Assembly: GCF_001428025.1 (NCBI RefSeq)
Contig: NZ_LMSC01000009.1
Coordinates: forward strand, 359,843-423,842
Direction of reading: 5' to 3'
Source of the DNA: Phycicoccus sp. Soil748
GTDB taxonomy: Bacteria > Actinomycetota > Actinomycetes > Actinomycetales > Dermatophilaceae
Length of the DNA: 64,000 nucleotides
Shown here piece by piece: positions 45,679-53,808 of the stretch. A program made the position numbers and the translations under genes. The notes beneath the pieces were generated by a model. The model was not told the DNA's origin and made no database searches. It saw only the letters and a program-made list of their open reading frames with translations. How positions within the stretch are numbered: the stretch's first letter is position 1; each line of letters opens with the position of its first letter.

Positions 45679-46479
45679 ATGGCTGCAACCTTCGCCCTCG
45701 GTGCCCACGTCGACTCGGCCGACCCGGTGGGTGCGGCCCGTGAGCGCGGCGCCGGTCTGTCGCAGTTCTTCCTCGGCAACCCGCAGAGCTACAAGGGGCC
45801 CGAGGTGGAGTACGCAGGCGGGGCCGAGGCGCTGCGGGCCGACGCCGAGGCAGCCGGGGTCGACCTCTACGTCCACGCGCCCTACCTCATCAACGTGGCG
45901 ACGACCAACAACCGCATCCGCATCCCGAGCCGCAAGCTGCTCCAGCAGTTCATCGACGCCGGCGCCTCGGTCGGCGCCAAGGGCCTCATCGTCCACGGCG
46001 GCCACGTCGACAAGGCCGAGGACGTCGAGAAGGGCTTCGACAACTGGCGCAAGGCCATCCAGGCCACCGACCTCAAGATCCCCCTGCTGCTCGAGAACAC
46101 CGCCGGCGGCGACAACGCCATGGCGCGGACGCTCGAGCGCATCGCCCGCACCTGGGACGCCATCGGGAGTGCGGAGGGCTCCGACAACGTCGGCTTCTGC
46201 CTCGACACCTGCCACGCCCACGCCGGTGGCATCCCCCTCGCGGGCGCGGTGGACGCCATCCGCTCCATCACGGGCCGCATCGACCTCGTGCACTGCAACG
46301 ACAGCCGTGACGAGTTCGACTCCGGCGCCGACCGGCACACCAACCTCGGCGAAGGGCTCATCGATGCCGACGAGCTCGCCGCCGCGGTGCGGGCCGCCGG
46401 CGCGCCGGTCGTCATCGAGACGCGTGGTGGCCTCGAGGGCCAGCGGGCCGACCTCGACTGGCTGCGCGAGCGGCTCTAG
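45679..46479 (+). CDS. nfo: deoxyribonuclease IV (AP endonuclease)
   Basis: TIM-barrel zinc endonuclease of 266 residues acting at abasic sites. Metal ligands are in the expected places: YVHAPYLIN, LIVHGGHVDKA, LLLENTAGG, GFCLDTCHAHAGG, LVHCNDSRDEFDSGADRH and VIETRGG. It repairs DNA in the cytoplasm. It interrupts the otherwise conserved murI / Rv1339-like / rph neighbourhood. Its stop overlaps the converging MBL gene by 4 bp. Confidence 0.93.
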   Translation: MAATFALGAHVDSADPVGAARERGAGLSQFFLGNPQSYKGPEVEYAGGAEALRADAEAAGVDLYVHAPYLINVATTNNRIRIPSRKLLQQFIDAGASVGAKGLIVHGGHVDKAEDVEKGFDNWRKAIQATDLKIPLLLENTAGGDNAMARTLERIARTWDAIGSAEGSDNVGFCLDTCHAHAGGIPLAGAVDAIRSITGRIDLVHCNDSRDEFDSGADRHTNLGEGLIDADELAAAVRAAGAPVVIETRGGLEGQRADLDWLRERL

Positions 46480-47192
46480 ACCTTCTGCCGGGCGAGGAAG
46501 CGCCGGATCGCCTCGCGGGGCTGGTCGGCGATGTGCGGTCCGTGGGTGAACGCCGCCGTGGTGTAGTCGAGCTCGGCCAGCCGGTGGGCAGTCTTCTGGG
46601 TGAGCCGGAAGTCGGTGCAGAAGGACCTGACCGGCCACCGCACGCCCCGGACATTGAAGATGGAGTCGCCGGTGATCAGCACCCCGGACGAGCGGTGCAG
46701 GTAGGCGACGTGCCCGGGTGAGTGCCCCGGGGTGTGCACGACCTCGAGGCCGCCCGCGACGTCGAGGAGCTGCCCGTCGGTCAGCCGCTCCCCCACCGTG
46801 ACGGCGGCGTAGTCGTTGCCGCTGCCCATGAGCCGCGTCATGAGGCGGGCCATGAGGAACGACTGGTCACGGGGCGGGCTCTGACCGGCTTCCGCGTACG
46901 ACGCGTCGTCCTCGTGGATGGCGAAGTCACGGCCCGTGGCCGCTGCCACGTGCGCCGCTCCCCCGGCGTGGTCGGGGTGGGCATGGGTCAGCAGCAGGCG
47001 CGTGACGTCGGACGGGCCCGAGTCGATGGACGCGAGCGCCGCCATGACCTTCGGGCCGGACTTCTTGACGCCCATGTCGACGAGGGTCACCTGGCCGTCG
47101 TCGTCGCGCAGGATGAACCCGTTGACGAAGTCGCCGAGCAGGGGGATGCGCCACACACCGGGAGCGAGCTCGACCGTCGCTTGCTTGGCCAT
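46476..47192 (-). CDS. MBL-fold metallo-hydrolase
   Basis: Metallo-beta-lactamase-fold hydrolase of 238 residues. Metal site LLLTHAHPDHAGGAAHV, then VVHTPGHSPGHVAYL, LITGDSIF and a terminal His in FTHGPHI. It resembles the glyoxalase II-like branch; substrate unknown. ATG six bases after TAGTGT. The start region is duplicated directly upstream. Confidence 0.88.
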   Translation of the reverse strand: MAKQATVELAPGVWRIPLLGDFVNGFILRDDDGQVTLVDMGVKKSGPKVMAALASIDSGPSDVTRLLLTHAHPDHAGGAAHVAAATGRDFAIHEDDASYAEAGQSPPRDQSFLMARLMTRLMGSGNDYAAVTVGERLTDGQLLDVAGGLEVVHTPGHSPGHVAYLHRSSGVLITGDSIFNVRGVRWPVRSFCTDFRLTQKTAHRLAELDYTTAAFTHGPHIADQPREAIRRFLARQKV

Positions 47193-47241
47193 GAGCCGAC
47201 ACTAGACCGCGAGCGCCATGAGCCGACACTCGTCGGCGAGC
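47188..47241. repeat. 27-bp tandem duplication of a promoter/start region
   Basis: Two adjacent 27-bp units, beginning at 47188 and 47215, share 24 positions, including GCCATGAGCCGACACT. On the minus strand each unit carries (T/G)AGTGT, six bases and ATG GC. The outer copy would encode only MALAV followed by TAG, and that TAG is the start of the inner TAGTGT hexamer. Confidence 0.7.
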
Positions 47242-47254
47242 GCCGGGGCCGAGG

Positions 47255-48559
47255 CTAGTCCGCGAGGCCCGGCGGCCATACCCGGCTGAACCGCTCGAAC
47301 ACGACCTCCAGCTCGTCGGAGAACTCGATGCCGATGCGCTCGCACTCGCGCCGGAAGAATCGCCGGTGCCCGTCGAGCCACGACTCGAGGGAGCGGTCGT
47401 ACTCGCCCTCGTCCCAGGCGAACTGCGCGTCCACCGAGCTCAACGGTCCCACCCGCAGCTCCTGCGTCCGCAGCACGACACGGGGCCGGCCGTCGCCGCC
47501 GCAGGCGACCCAGTGCGACCCGACGCGGGGAAGCGGCTCGCCGTCCGCTGCATACGCGGCGACCAGGCCGGCCGTCGCCCGCTTGGGGCCGTCGGTCACG
47601 AAGGCGATCAGCTCGTCCGCCAAAGCGGGGCTGTCGCCGAAGCACTCCACCGGGGGCTCGCCCTCGTCGGGGAGGCCCGGACGGCTGGCGCGGTAGTCCG
47701 CCCACATCGACAGGCCCGCGGCGCGGTCGATGGGCACGGGCCGCTCCTCGGCCGGCTGCTGTGGAGATGCGACGTCCCCGCCGGCCCGGCGCCACAGGGT
47801 CCAGGTGTCGCCCTGCACTGCGAGCTCCACCGTCCCCGGCCACGCCTCGGCGGCCTGGGCCCGGCAGACCTCCGGGTCGTTCCACGGTGGGATGTGGGTG
47901 AGCACGAGCCGTCCGACGCCCCCCGCCGCCACCGCGGCCTCGGCGGCCCGGCGACCCGACAGGTGGATGCCCTGGGCCTCGTCGCGCCCGTCCACGAAGG
48001 CGCTGTCCACCAGGGCCAGGTCCGCGCCGGTCAGCAGCGGCGTCAGGGCGTCCGTGGCGTCGGTGTCCCCGGTGTAGGCAAGCACCGCACCGTCGGCCTC
48101 GACCCGGAACCCGTACGCCTCGACGGGGTGGTTGACGCGGTATGCCGTGACCGTGAACGGCCCGACGGTGGTCGCCACCGTGTCGCCCAGCTCGTGCACC
48201 GCGAACTCGGCGCTCATCCCGGTGTGCTCCAGACCGTGGTACATCAGGGCGAAACGGTCGCCGGCCCCCGCCGGCGCGTGCACGTCGAGCTGTCCAGCGA
48301 CGGCGCCGCCAGGCCGGTACTTGCGGGTGACGTAGAGGCCGCAGATGTCGACGCAGTGGTCGGGGTGCAGGTGGCTGATGAAGACGGCGTCGAGGTCGGC
48401 GAGGTCGACCAGTCCCTGCAGCGGACCGAGGGCACCGTTGCCCAGGTCGAGGACGATGCTCCACGTGCGACCCTCGTGGTCGGCCTGGACGAGGTAGGAG
48501 GACGCGGGTGACTCCGGGCCGGCGAAGGAGCCGGAGCACCCCACCACGGTCACCTTCAT
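47255..48559 (-). CDS. MBL-fold phosphodiesterase (Rv1339-like) fused to an ASCH domain
   Basis: A 434-residue fusion. Residues 1-258 are a ribonuclease Z-like MBL domain ([34 protein letters not shown] at 60-71, [16 protein letters not shown]) similar to mycobacterial Rv1339, an atypical cAMP phosphodiesterase. After a Pro-rich linker, residues 284-430 form an ASCH domain ([81 protein letters not shown]). Rv1339 itself is about 273 residues and has no ASCH. The ATG overlaps the murI stop (ATGA). One uninterrupted frame spans the junction. Confidence 0.88.
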   Translation of the reverse strand: MKVTVVGCSGSFAGPESPASSYLVQADHEGRTWSIVLDLGNGALGPLQGLVDLADLDAVFISHLHPDHCVDICGLYVTRKYRPGGAVAGQLDVHAPAGAGDRFALMYHGLEHTGMSAEFAVHELGDTVATTVGPFTVTAYRVNHPVEAYGFRVEADGAVLAYTGDTDATDALTPLLTGADLALVDSAFVDGRDEAQGIHLSGRRAAEAAVAAGGVGRLVLTHIPPWNDPEVCRAQAAEAWPGTVELAVQGDTWTLWRRAGGDVASPQQPAEERPVPIDRAAGLSMWADYRASRPGLPDEGEPPVECFGDSPALADELIAFVTDGPKRATAGLVAAYAADGEPLPRVGSHWVACGGDGRPRVVLRTQELRVGPLSSVDAQFAWDEGEYDRSLESWLDGHRRFFRRECERIGIEFSDELEVVFERFSRVWPPGLAD

Positions 48560-49461
48560 CGAGCACCCCCCGATGCCACAGGTACCTCGGACGCCACAGA
48601 CCCTCCCGACACCGCGGGCGCCCCGGCGGCGGCAGGCGTGGGTACCGACCTCACGACGGCGTCGCCGAAGACCGTGTCGTCGTCGGCGCCGACCTCGGGG
48701 CCGAGGAACCGACGCGCCAGACGGGTGAACTCCGCCGCGTCGCCGGTCGTGGTGAAGCCGTGGCTCGGCGGCGGAAGGTGCGCCGGGCGCAGGGCGTCGG
48801 AGTCCGCGAGCACGCGGTAAACGTCCTTGGCCGTCTCGTCCGCCGACGACACCAGGGTGACGCCCTCCCCCATCACGTAGGAGATGGCGCCGGTCAGCAG
48901 CGGGTAGTGCGTGCAGCCGAGGACGAGGGTGTCGACCTCACGCTCCTGCAGCGGTGCGAGGTAGTGGCGCGCGGTCTCGATGACCTCCGCGCCGCTCGTC
49001 ACCCCGGACTCCACGAACTCGACGAACCGCGGGCACGGGACGCTGGCGACGTCGATCTGGGGCGCAGCGGCGAACGCGTCCACGTACGCCCCGGACTGGT
49101 GGGTGCCGCGCGTCGAGATGACGCCGACGCGGTGGTTGCGGGTGGCGGCCGCGGCGCGGCGCACGGCGGGGCGGATGACCTCGACGACCGGGACGTCGTA
49201 GCGCTCGCGGGCGTCGTGCAGCACGGCGGCGCTGGCGGTGTTGCAGGCGATCACGAGCACCTTGACGCCGTGGTCGACGAGGCGGTCGAGGCACTCGAGG
49301 GCGAACTCACGGGTCTGGGCGATCGGCCGTGGCCCGTACGGCGCGCGGGCGGTGTCGCCGAAGTAGGCGATCGACTCGTGGGGCAGCTGGTCGAGCACGG
49401 CCCGGGCGACGGTCAGGCCGCCGTAGCCGGAGTCGAAGATCCCGATGGGTGCGTCAGCCAC
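48556..49461 (-). CDS. murI: glutamate racemase
   Basis: Makes D-glutamate for peptidoglycan. The 301-residue protein has [27 protein letters not shown], and both catalytic Cys motifs: VIACNTASA (Cys73) and LGCTHYPLL (Cys183). The last 40 residues are a low-complexity Ala/Gly/Val/Pro tail beyond the usual fold. GTG start six bases after TAGCCT. The downstream MBL-ASCH gene overlaps by 4 bp. Confidence 0.95.
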   Translation of the reverse strand: MADAPIGIFDSGYGGLTVARAVLDQLPHESIAYFGDTARAPYGPRPIAQTREFALECLDRLVDHGVKVLVIACNTASAAVLHDARERYDVPVVEVIRPAVRRAAAATRNHRVGVISTRGTHQSGAYVDAFAAAPQIDVASVPCPRFVEFVESGVTSGAEVIETARHYLAPLQEREVDTLVLGCTHYPLLTGAISYVMGEGVTLVSSADETAKDVYRVLADSDALRPAHLPPPSHGFTTTGDAAEFTRLARRFLGPEVGADDDTVFGDAVVRSVPTPAAAGAPAVSGGSVASEVPVASGGAR

Positions 49462-49473
49462 GGGTCAAGGCTA
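49462..49473 (-). promoter_or_regulatory. putative leaderless promoter of murI
   Basis: TAGCCT (49473-49468, minus strand), six bases, GTG at 49461. Confidence 0.55.
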
Positions 49474-49537
49474 GACGGGCTACCGCCGTGGCCCGTGACC
49501 GCCGGGCCGTCTGGTCCGTCACACCCCTCGGCCAGGC

Positions 49538-50164
49538 TCAGGGCAGCAGCGCGTGCGCCAGCGTCTCCTGCAGCCAGGTGAGGAAGTCGTAGACCGCGAG
49601 CGCGTAGACCGCCGGGTCGTCCTCGGCCAGGCTCGACACCTGCTCCTCGATGAGGTCCAGGTCGTCGTCCTGTCGCAGGCCGAGCCGCTCGCCCAGCACC
49701 AGCCGCACGTCCGTGAGCGCGACGACGAGCGCCACCGCCTGGTCGTGGTCGAGGCTGACCTTCTGGTCCTCGAGGTGACCCAGGGCCGAAATGGCCGTGT
49801 CGAGGTTGCGGGTCTTGCGGGCCCGCAGGCCTTCCTCGGTGAGCTGGCGGAACTCGGCCGCCATCTGGTCGTCCTGCCGGTTCGCCGTGGGGAAGATCCG
49901 GTCCAGGGCTGGGTCCCGCGGCGCGGGCACTCCCCCGGTGAGCTCGGGGACCTGGTCGTCGGCCGCGAGCGAGACCCCCATACCGACGCCACCGAGGCCG
50001 GCGACGATCCGGTCGAACTCGTCACCACCGTCCTCGGGGTCGGGGACAGCGGCGGGCTGCACCAGCTCACGCACCTGCTCCATGAGTCCGACCACGAGCC
50101 CGCGCTCGACCGCGTCGAGCTTGGCGACGTAGCGCCCCTGCCGCTTCTTGAATCCCCGGGCCAC
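49538..50164 (-). CDS. DUF2017 domain protein
   Basis: A 208-residue soluble protein of the actinobacterial DUF2017 family: MARGFKKRQGRYVAKLDAVERGLVVGLMEQVRELV at the start and a helical C-terminus (DDPAVYALAVYDFLTWLQETLAHAL). It regularly follows clpS in actinobacteria; the function is not known, but the pairing suggests a link to ClpS-dependent proteolysis (inference). The GTG start follows the clpS stop with no gap. Confidence 0.88.
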   Translation of the reverse strand: MARGFKKRQGRYVAKLDAVERGLVVGLMEQVRELVQPAAVPDPEDGGDEFDRIVAGLGGVGMGVSLAADDQVPELTGGVPAPRDPALDRIFPTANRQDDQMAAEFRQLTEEGLRARKTRNLDTAISALGHLEDQKVSLDHDQAVALVVALTDVRLVLGERLGLRQDDDLDLIEEQVSSLAEDDPAVYALAVYDFLTWLQETLAHALLP

Positions 50165-50479
50165 TCAGCTGTCCTTCTGGAACGTGGCCCACAGGCCGTA
50201 GCCCTGCAGGGCCTCGGTGTCGGTCTCCATGCGCTCGCGCGCACCGGTCGACACCACGGCGCGGCCCTTGGTGTGCACGTCCATCATGAGGCGCTCCGCC
50301 TTGGCCTTGGAGTAGCCGAAGTAGGTCTGGAACACGAACGTCACGTAGGACATGAGGTTGACCGGGTCGTTCCACACCAAGGTGATCCAGGGGACGTCCG
50401 GCTCGGTCGCCGCGTCGGCCGCGACGCTCTCCTGCTCCACGGGCGCGACGGAGGCGGTGACGGACAGGGCGGACGGCAC
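50165..50479 (-). CDS. clpS: ATP-dependent Clp protease adaptor ClpS
   Basis: N-degron adaptor of 104 residues. The core [46 protein letters not shown] holds the NDPVN loop and the Met at the binding pocket. A flexible N-terminal tail of about 30 residues engages ClpC/ClpA. The GTG at 50479 follows TATGGT plus six bases; the frame is open back to 50524, but that would cover the pncB start. Confidence 0.93.
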   Translation of the reverse strand: MPSALSVTASVAPVEQESVAADAATEPDVPWITLVWNDPVNLMSYVTFVFQTYFGYSKAKAERLMMDVHTKGRAVVSTGARERMETDTEALQGYGLWATFQKDS

Positions 50480-50501
50480 GGCACCACCATAGGCTGCCCG
50501 G
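50480..50501. promoter_or_regulatory. overlapping divergent leaderless promoters of clpS and pncB
   Basis: Minus-strand TATGGT (50491-50486) plus six bases leads to the clpS GTG at 50479. Plus-strand TAGGCT (50490-50495) plus six bases leads to the pncB GTG at 50502. The two -10 hexamers share two base pairs, and the start codons are 22 bp apart. Confidence 0.6.
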
Positions 50502-51806
50502 GTGGAGTCCACCGCACTGCTCACCGACCACTACGAGCTCACCATGGTCGAGGCCGCGCTGCGCAGCGGCGCCGCGTCCCGGCAGTGCGTGTTCGAGGTC
50601 TTCGCCCGCCGGCTGCCGGAGGGACGTCGTTACGGCGTGGTCGCCGGCACGGGGCGGCTGCTCGACGAGATCGAGGCCTTCCGCTTCGGGGACGCCGAGC
50701 TGCGGCGGCTGCGCGACAGCCACGTGGTCGACGAGACCACGCTGGACTTCCTCGCCGGCTACCGCTTCGAGGGCGACGTGTGGGGCTACGCCGAGGGCGA
50801 GTGCTACTTCCCCGGGTCGCCGGTGCTCGTCGTCGAGGCGGACTTCGCCCACGGGGTGCTGCTGGAGACGCTCGTCCTGAGCATCCTCAACCACGACAGC
50901 GCCGTCGCCTCCGCGGCCTCCCGGATGACGGCGGCCGCCGGCTCGCGACCGTGCATCGAGATGGGCTCGCGCCGCACCCACGAGGAGGCGGCCGTCGCCG
51001 CCGCCCGCGCGGCCTACGTGGCCGGGTTCGCCACCACCTCCAACCTCGAGGCGGGGCGAAGGTACGGCGTGCCCACGGCGGGCACGGCCGCGCACGCGTT
51101 CACGCTCCTGCACGACGACGAGCGCGAGGCGTTCGCCGCCCAGATCGCGACCCTCGGCAAGGGCACGACCCTGCTCGTGGACACCTACGACGTGCCCACC
51201 GCCGTCGCCACCGCGGTCGAGCTGGCCGGTCCCGAGCTCGGTGCCGTGCGGCTCGACTCCGGCGACCTGCTGGTCCAGGCGCGCCAGGTGCGCGACCAGC
51301 TGGACCAGCTCGGGGCCACCGACACCAGGATCGTGGTCACCTCGGACCTCGACGAGTACGCCATCGCGGGCCTCGCCGCCGGGCCGGTCGACCTCTACGG
51401 CGTCGGCACCTCCCTCGTCACCGGTTCCGGTGCCCCGACGGCGGGCATGGTCTACAAGCTCGTCGCGCGCGAGGACGAGGGCGGCACGCTGGTCGGGGTG
51501 GCGAAGAAGAGCAAGGACAAGGCCTCGGTGGCGGGCCGCAAGTACGCCCTGCGCCGCCGCTCGACCGACGGCGTGGCCGAGGCGGAGGTCATCGGCGTCG
51601 GCGACGCACCCCTGGACGACGGCGACGACCGCACCCTGTTGGCGCCGCTCGTGCGCGCCGGCGAGCGGGTCGACCCCGGACGTCACACCCTCGAGGCGGC
51701 ACGCGAGCGCCACGGCGCGTCGCGCGCGGAGCTCCCCGCGGCGGCCCTGAGGCTGCAGCGGGGAGAGCCCGCGATCCCGACGGAGTACGTCGACTCCCGC
51801 GGGTAG
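50502..51806 (+). CDS. pncB: nicotinate phosphoribosyltransferase
   Basis: Converts nicotinate and PRPP to nicotinate mononucleotide in NAD salvage. The 434-residue protein has [62 protein letters not shown], and the phosphate-binding [16 protein letters not shown] and GVGTSLVTG loops. GTG start is leaderless-type. Pairs functionally with pncA 3 kb downstream on the same strand. Confidence 0.95.
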   Translation: MESTALLTDHYELTMVEAALRSGAASRQCVFEVFARRLPEGRRYGVVAGTGRLLDEIEAFRFGDAELRRLRDSHVVDETTLDFLAGYRFEGDVWGYAEGECYFPGSPVLVVEADFAHGVLLETLVLSILNHDSAVASAASRMTAAAGSRPCIEMGSRRTHEEAAVAAARAAYVAGFATTSNLEAGRRYGVPTAGTAAHAFTLLHDDEREAFAAQIATLGKGTTLLVDTYDVPTAVATAVELAGPELGAVRLDSGDLLVQARQVRDQLDQLGATDTRIVVTSDLDEYAIAGLAAGPVDLYGVGTSLVTGSGAPTAGMVYKLVAREDEGGTLVGVAKKSKDKASVAGRKYALRRRSTDGVAEAEVIGVGDAPLDDGDDRTLLAPLVRAGERVDPGRHTLEAARERHGASRAELPAAALRLQRGEPAIPTEYVDSRG

Positions 51807-51818
51807 CAGGGCATGCGG

Positions 51819-51830
51819 CAGGATGCGGTC
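51819..51830 (+). promoter_or_regulatory. putative leaderless promoter of kynU
   Basis: CAGGAT (51819-51824), six bases, ATG at 51831. Confidence 0.45.
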
Positions 51831-53075
51831 ATGGCTGACCACGACTACCGCGCCGAGGCGGCTGAGCTCGACGCCGCCGACCCCCTGAGCGCCCTCCGGG
51901 ACCGCTACCTCACGCCGGAGGGCACCGACCTGGTCGCCTACTTCGACGGCAACTCCCTGGGGCGTCCGGTCGCCGCCGCCGTCGACCGGCTGCAGCAGTT
52001 CGTGGCCGGCCCCTGGGGCGACCGCCTCATCCGCTCGTGGGACGAGCAGTGGCTCGAGTGGCCGGGCAGGGTCGGCGACCGCATCGGCGAGCTCGTGCTC
52101 GGTGCAGCCCCTGGCCAGACCTTCGTCGGCGACTCGACGACGGTCCTGCTCTACAAGCTCTCGCGCGCCGCCGTCGACGCCCAGCTGGCCCAAGGACATG
52201 ACGAGGTCGTCCTCGACACCGACAACTTCCCCACCGACCGCTACGTCCTCGAGGGCATCGCGGCGGAGCGCGGTCTGACCCTGAGGTGGATCGAGGCCGA
52301 CGAGCGCTCCGGGGTCACGCTGGAGCAGGTGAAGGAGGTCGTGGGACCGAGGACGGCGCTCGCCGTCTTCAGCCACGTCGCCTACCGCTCGGGCTTCATC
52401 GCCGACGGAGCCGGCATCACCGCGGCCGTCCACGAGGCGGGCGGCCTGGTCCTGTGGGACCTCAGCCACACCGGCGGTTCGGTGCCGGTGCAGCTCGACG
52501 ACTGGGGAGTCGACCTCGCGGTCGGGTGCACCTACAAGTACCTCAACGGGGGTCCGGGATCCCCTGCGTGGGCGTATGTCGCCCAGCGCCACCACGGCTC
52601 CCTGCGCCAGCCGATCTGGGGCTGGATCGGCCGGCGTGACGCCTTCCAGATGGGTCCGGGCTACGACCCCGCGGGAGGCATCCGCTCGTTCGTCTCGGGC
52701 ACACCGCCGATCCTCGCCATGGTGCCCCTGCAGGCCTCCCTCGACGTCATCGAGGAGGCGGGCATCGAAGCGATCCGGGCCAAGTCGGTCGCGCTGACCG
52801 AGCTCGTCATCCGCCTCGCCGACGACCTGCTCGCACCTCTCGGTGTCGAGGTGGCCAGCCCCCGCGACTCCACGGTCCGCGGCGGCCACGTGACGTTGCG
52901 GCGCAACGGGTTCCGCGAGATCACAGCCACTCTGTGGACGCAGGGCGTCATCCCCGACTACCGCGACCCGGACGGCATCCGGATCGGTGTCGCGCCGCTG
53001 AGCACCAGCTTCGAGGAGGTCGTGGTCGGCATGCTGGCGCTGCGCGACGCCATCGTCGCGAGCGACGCAGGCTAG
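51831..53075 (+). CDS. kynU: kynureninase
   Basis: PLP enzyme of 414 residues that splits kynurenine to anthranilate (or 3-hydroxykynurenine to 3-hydroxyanthranilate) plus alanine. FDGNSLG near 38, WPGRVGDRIGELVLGA, DNFPTDRYVLEGIA, and the PLP lysine in GCTYKYLNGGPGSPAW (Lys236) are diagnostic. No tryptophan dioxygenase or kynurenine formamidase gene is in the window, so its pathway context is incomplete. It lies between the two NAD-salvage genes. ATG chosen over an in-frame ATG at 51813. Confidence 0.9.
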   Translation: MADHDYRAEAAELDAADPLSALRDRYLTPEGTDLVAYFDGNSLGRPVAAAVDRLQQFVAGPWGDRLIRSWDEQWLEWPGRVGDRIGELVLGAAPGQTFVGDSTTVLLYKLSRAAVDAQLAQGHDEVVLDTDNFPTDRYVLEGIAAERGLTLRWIEADERSGVTLEQVKEVVGPRTALAVFSHVAYRSGFIADGAGITAAVHEAGGLVLWDLSHTGGSVPVQLDDWGVDLAVGCTYKYLNGGPGSPAWAYVAQRHHGSLRQPIWGWIGRRDAFQMGPGYDPAGGIRSFVSGTPPILAMVPLQASLDVIEEAGIEAIRAKSVALTELVIRLADDLLAPLGVEVASPRDSTVRGGHVTLRRNGFREITATLWTQGVIPDYRDPDGIRIGVAPLSTSFEEVVVGMLALRDAIVASDAG

Positions 53076-53084
53076 CGTGGCGCC
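53073..53084 (+). promoter_or_regulatory. putative leaderless promoter of pncA, overlapping the kynU stop codon
   Basis: TAGCGT (53073-53078) uses the kynU stop TAG as its first three bases; six bases later comes the ATG at 53085. Confidence 0.5.
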
Positions 53085-53678
53085 ATGAGCCGCGCACTGG
53101 TCATCGTCGACCTCCAGAACGACTTCTGCGAGGGCGGGTCGCTGGCCGTCACCGGAGGTGCCGACGTCGCCCGCCGGATCAGCGACTACGTCGCGGAGCA
53201 CGCCGAGGACTACGCCGCGATCGTCGCCACGGCCGACTGGCACGACGACCCGGGCGCGCACTTCAGCAGCTCCCCCGACTTCGTGGACACCTGGCCCGCG
53301 CACTGCCGGGTGGGCACCGACGGCGCACTGTTCCACCCTGCGGCCGAGCGGGCGTTCGAGCACGTCGAGGCGATCTTCCGCAAGGGCCTGCACGCAGCTG
53401 CCTACAGCGGCTTCGAGGGGTTCACCGTCGAGGCCGACCAGCGGGTCCCGCTCGCGGAGTGGTTGCGGGACAGGGCGATCGAGGCCGTCGACGTCGTCGG
53501 CATCGCGACCGACCACTGCGTCCGCGCGACCGCCCTGGACGCCGAGGAGGAAGGTTTCGACACGATCGTGCTGCTCGACCTCACCGCGGGCGTCGCCCCG
53601 GAGACCACCGCGCGAGCCCTCGCGGAGCTGGCCGCCCACGACGTCCAGCTGCGGGGCACGCCCGTCGTGGGCGCCTGA
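53085..53678 (+). CDS. pncA: nicotinamidase
   Basis: Hydrolyses nicotinamide to nicotinate. Isochorismatase-fold protein of 197 residues with the catalytic triad Asp9 (IVDLQNDF), Lys100 (FRKGL) and Cys145 (ATDHCVRATA), and the metal site around DWHDDPGAHF. With pncB it forms the NAD salvage route. It overlaps transcription of kynU but appears to have its own promoter. Confidence 0.95.
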   Translation: MSRALVIVDLQNDFCEGGSLAVTGGADVARRISDYVAEHAEDYAAIVATADWHDDPGAHFSSSPDFVDTWPAHCRVGTDGALFHPAAERAFEHVEAIFRKGLHAAAYSGFEGFTVEADQRVPLAEWLRDRAIEAVDVVGIATDHCVRATALDAEEEGFDTIVLLDLTAGVAPETTARALAELAAHDVQLRGTPVVGA

Positions 53679-53679
53679 C

Positions 53680-53710
53680 CGACGGACCGACCGTCTGGCC
53701 GGTGACGGCC
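53680..53710 (+). terminator. tandem small hairpins after pncA, possible terminator
   Basis: GACGG/CCGTC (53681-53695) and GGCCG-GTGA-CGGCC (53697-53710) follow the pncA stop. Stems are short, so the call is tentative. Confidence 0.35.
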
Positions 53711-53748
53711 ACTTCTCACAGGCCGCCCCGACGGGCTGTGCGGCAACT

Positions 53749-53786
53749 GTTACGGGTGCTTAACGGCCACTGCCGGGTCGCGAAAC
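53749..53786 (+). promoter_or_regulatory. GlnR-type box upstream of narK
   Basis: Four pentamers each six bases apart: GTTAC (53749), TTAAC (53760), TGCCG (53771), GAAAC (53782). This is the gTnAc-n6-GaAAc-n6-gTnAc-n6-GaAAc layout of actinobacterial GlnR; the third part is degenerate. It ends 10 bp before the -10 CACGCT, centring near -41.5 from the predicted start of transcription. Confidence 0.6.
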
Positions 53787-53796
53787 ACCTCCTTGC

Positions 53797-53808
53797 CACG
53801 CTCGGCTG
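53797..53808 (+). promoter_or_regulatory. putative leaderless promoter of narK
   Basis: CACGCT (53797-53802), six bases, GTG at 53809. Confidence 0.4.

Noticed and set aside
50067-53639. 1190-residue open frame antisense to pncB, kynU and pncA
   Set aside because: Composition is Arg/Val/Gly/Asp/His-rich without recognisable domains; it mirrors three well-supported genes and arises from G/C at third codon positions.
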